In this document: positions 61,796-64,000 of the stretch, piece by piece | How positions within the stretch are numbered: the first letter of the stretch is position 1 | How the letters are laid out: each line of letters begins with the position of its first letter | Assembly: GCA_019242475.1 (NCBI GenBank) | Contig: JAFAVK010000127.1 | Span: 1 to 64,000, forward strand | Direction: 5' to 3' | Length of the DNA: 64,000 nucleotides | Source: Acidobacteriota bacterium | GTDB lineage: Bacteria > Acidobacteriota > Blastocatellia > Pyrinomonadales > Pyrinomonadaceae | Notes under the pieces: model-generated | Told to the model about the DNA's origin: nothing | What the model saw: the letters and a program-made list of their open reading frames with translations, nothing else | Database searches by the model: none | Program-made: the position numbers and the translations under genes

Positions 61796-63532
61796 TCAAC
61801 GGCCGGGCGGCTTTTGTGGGGCGTTCGGCTTCGGCGGGGCGTTCGGCTCCGGCACGTTGACCGAAGGCTCGGGCAGCGGCTGCTCTTCGGGCGGGCGCGG
61901 CTCCCTCCCCCCCTCGGCCGCCTGGCGCGCGCCGTCGAGCTGTTGGAAGAGGGCCAGCTCGTCCTTCGCCTCCGCCGTCTTCTTCAGGCGCGAGAGCACG
62001 AGGAAGAGCTGGTAGTGGACGCCCGGGTCTTTCGCGTTGAGCGCCGCCGCGCCACGTAGCGCCTCGACCGCCTCGTCGTAGCGCTTCAGTTGGAAGAGGA
62101 GGCGCCCGAGGTCGTAGCGCGGCGGGAAGAGCTTCGCGTCGAGCGCGGCGGCGCGCCGGAGCAGCTGCTCGGCCTCGGCGTCGCGGCCGCGCTGGATGGC
62201 GATGTAGCCGAGGTTGGCGTACACGTCGGCGCTCTCGGGCTGCAAGGCGAGCGCGCGCCGGAAGGCGGCCTCGGCGTCGTCGTAGAGCCCCTGCCCGCGC
62301 GCCGCGTAGCCGACGAGGAACTGCACCTGCGGCACGTCGGGGAAGCGGCGCGCGGCCTCCTCGTAGACGGCGCGCGCCGCGTCGTAGTTCTGCCGCCGGA
62401 AGTGCGCCGCGCCGAGGCGTATGTAGTAGACGAGATTCGAAGGGTCTTGTTTGACGGCGCGCTCGTAGAAAGGGACGGCGTCGGCGGTGCGCCTGCGTTT
62501 CGAAAGCTCCTCGGCGATCATGAAGTTCGCCTCGGGGTACTCGGGCCTGACTTCGAGCGCCTTCTGCCAGTAGCCGAGCGCCTCGTCGCCGCGCGCGCGC
62601 GCGGAGGCGATGAGCCCCAGGCGGTAGAGCGGCTCCGCCTCGCCGGGGCGGAGCGCCGCCGCGGCTTCGAGGGCGCGCGCCGCCTCCTCGAAACGGTCGA
62701 GGTTGTAGCGCGCGACGCCCAGGTTGTAGAGCACCTCGTAGGTGTTCGGGCGCAGCGCGTCGGTGCGCTCGAAGAGGCGGGCGGCGTGCTCGTAGGCGCC
62801 TCCTTGCGCGAGCGCGAGCCCGAGCGTGAAGAGAGCGCGCGGGTCGTCGCCCACGCCGCGCTCGATTGACGAGATCAACTTCGAAGCCTCCTCCGCGCGG
62901 CCCGCGCCGAGGTAAGAGCGCGCGAGCAAAAGGAGGAGCGAAGGGTCGGCGCGCACGTCCGCCGGCGGCTCGCCCGCGCGCACGCCGGAGGCGCGTTCGA
63001 GCAGAGGGATGGCCCGGTTATAGTCGCCGCGCGAGGCGTAGATGGCGCCGAGGTTGTAGACGGACTGCGCGTGGTTGGGCGAGAAGCGCAGGACGGTCTC
63101 GAAGGCTTCGACGGCCTGGTCGAGCCGGCCGGTGCGCGCGAGCAGGACGCCGAGGTTCGCCTGCGCTGGCGTGTTCTTCGGGTCGAGGCGGATGGCCTCG
63201 CGGTACTCGCGCTCGGCCTCGGCCGCCTGCCCGCGCTGGTCGAGGATGACGCCGAGCAGGTTGCGCGCCTGCGGGTCGCGCGGCGACGAGCTGACGAGCT
63301 GACGCGCGCGGGCCTCGGCCTCCTCCAGCCTGCCCGCCTGCAAGAGCGCCGCGACCTCACTCAACGCGGCCGAGTTGTCCGCGGCCGGCGTCGCCTCGGC
63401 CGGGCGCGTTCGCTGCGCCGGGCGCGAAGACCTCTGCGCGACGGCCGCTTGCACGGCGAGCGTGCAGAGGCACGCGGCAACCGTAACCCACGCGCCGAAA
63501 TGCGCCGGCAAGTTCCCTTTCCGAAGAGCCAT
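61796..63532 (-). CDS. Large secreted TPR protein
   Basis: 578 residues from the ATG at 63532 (a GTG at 63541 is possible). A signal peptide (about 10-35) and a short linker precede about 13 TPR units (residues 50-520, for example AEREYREAIRLDPKNTPAQANLG; AARALEAAAALRPGEAEPLYR), and the protein ends in a Pro-rich tail. It is very similar in repeat wording to the TPR protein at 42803-44053. It probably acts as a periplasmic scaffold. It lies 171 bp upstream of the pentahaem cytochrome gene in the same direction and may work with it. Confidence 0.9.
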   Translation of the reverse strand: MALRKGNLPAHFGAWVTVAACLCTLAVQAAVAQRSSRPAQRTRPAEATPAADNSAALSEVAALLQAGRLEEAEARARQLVSSSPRDPQARNLLGVILDQRGQAAEAEREYREAIRLDPKNTPAQANLGVLLARTGRLDQAVEAFETVLRFSPNHAQSVYNLGAIYASRGDYNRAIPLLERASGVRAGEPPADVRADPSLLLLLARSYLGAGRAEEASKLISSIERGVGDDPRALFTLGLALAQGGAYEHAARLFERTDALRPNTYEVLYNLGVARYNLDRFEEAARALEAAAALRPGEAEPLYRLGLIASARARGDEALGYWQKALEVRPEYPEANFMIAEELSKRRRTADAVPFYERAVKQDPSNLVYYIRLGAAHFRRQNYDAARAVYEEAARRFPDVPQVQFLVGYAARGQGLYDDAEAAFRRALALQPESADVYANLGYIAIQRGRDAEAEQLLRRAAALDAKLFPPRYDLGRLLFQLKRYDEAVEALRGAAALNAKDPGVHYQLFLVLSRLKKTAEAKDELALFQQLDGARQAAEGGREPRPPEEQPLPEPSVNVPEPNAPPKPNAPQKPPGR

Positions 63533-63553
63533 CCTGAACACGCGCGCGCGGCT

Positions 63554-64000
63554 TCAGTGCGAGCCCATCGCGCGCTTGAACTTCTCCTCGTCGCCCGGCG
63601 TGACGCCGACCAGCTTGCGCGCGATGGTCTTGGCGGCGAGCTGGCCGTTGCCCGCGAGCTTCTCTGAGATGAAGCCGACGCGGACGCGGTAGCCGTCCGG
63701 GGCGGGGTCGTCGCGCCACCAGAAGCGCTCGAGCTTGCGGTCGCTCGTGTAGCCGATCTCGTAGCGGTCGTCGTACTTCTTGCCCAGGACGAGGCTGCCC
63801 ACGGCGGTGTCGCTCGTCCCCGCGCCGCCCATCGAGCTGGTCGGGGCGAGGCGCAGGTCTTCGTAGGTTGGCGGCGCGGAGTAGTTGAGGACGACCTCCT
63901 TCACCCACTTGCCCTCGGCGAAGACGATCTGCAACTCGCCCTGCGGGAGCTTCTTGTAGAGGACGCGCACGTCCTTCCCCTCGTTGCGCTTCGCGTCGGG
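63554..64000 (-). CDS. Hypothetical protein, 5' end outside the window
   Basis: The frame is open to the right edge (149 codons visible, first residues PDAKRNEGKDVRVLYKKL), so the start is not in the window. The visible part has beta-strand-like segments (LQIVFAEGKWVKEVVLNY; DDRYEIGYTSDRKLERFWW; YRVRVGFISEKL) and ends KFKRAMGSH. I do not recognise it. It lies 21 bp upstream of the TPR gene on the same strand and is probably co-transcribed with it. Confidence 0.7.
   Translation of the reverse strand, partial: PDAKRNEGKDVRVLYKKLPQGELQIVFAEGKWVKEVVLNYSAPPTYEDLRLAPTSSMGGAGTSDTAVGSLVLGKKYDDRYEIGYTSDRKLERFWWRDDPAPDGYRVRVGFISEKLAGNGQLAAKTIARKLVGVTPGDEEKFKRAMGSH

Overview
This is a high-GC bacterial chromosome segment (roughly two-thirds G+C by eye). 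It most resembles Acidobacteriota, probably a Blastocatellia/Pyrinomonas-type soil lineage. That is an inference from gene content: a VWFA-related acidobacterial protein, a very large TonB receptor with a carboxypeptidase-regulatory N-terminus, many secreted TPR proteins, a pentaheme cytochrome with TPRs, and many sugar-active enzymes. No rRNA, phage, transposase, CRISPR array or replication origin was seen.

Layout. 1-6.6 kb: the 3' part of a giant secreted repeat protein (cadherin-like, beta-helix, Calx-beta, lamin-tail). 6.6-9.4 kb: ABC ATPase and WYL regulator, divergent from a short-chain dehydrogenase. 9.8-20.6 kb: VWFA protein, alkaline-phosphatase-superfamily protein, TPR protein, threonine synthase, globin, HAD phosphatase, cyclophilin, ankyrin protein, and thiE-thiD behind a small membrane protein. 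20.6-27.3 kb: large TPR protein, O-antigen ligase with an embedded PDZ-like segment, FkbM-like methyltransferase, export permease, GNAT. 27.7-31.1 kb: MoxR/DUF58 pair, type IV pilin-like protein, tRNA-Val(CAC). 31.1-38.9 kb: a xylFGH-type sugar ABC operon ending in a GH15 / glycogen-binding / esterase fusion. 39.3-46.3 kb: TonB receptor, TPR protein, collagen-like protein, GH144-type glucanase. 46.4-55.6 kb: a tightly overlapping alpha-glucan operon (malQ, signal-peptidase-like lipoprotein, GH13, SDR, MFS sugar transporter, NTR-like protein, GH13). 55.6-56.9 kb: a lower-GC island that looks like an integron-cassette remnant (40-bp repeats, a frameshifted winged-helix gene, an attC-like site, a DHFR-family gene). 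57-64 kb: a third GH13, cytochrome c, pentaheme cytochrome-TPR, another TPR protein and a truncated gene.

Together the carbohydrate genes suggest a cell that degrades and imports alpha-glucans: secreted GH13/GH15 enzymes, a periplasmic binding protein and ABC importer, an MFS symporter, and MalQ.

The most unusual signal is non-coding. About a dozen gene borders carry inverted repeats whose arms are built from 7-bp (sometimes 8-bp) tandem units. The primary sequences differ from site to site but the architecture is the same, arms are near-perfect up to 35 bp, and several overlap stop codons. In addition, two convergent intergenic regions hold arrays of short palindromes with a 21-bp period (3 x 7 bp, also two helical turns) whose units occur in both orientations. 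These look like one related class of repeats.
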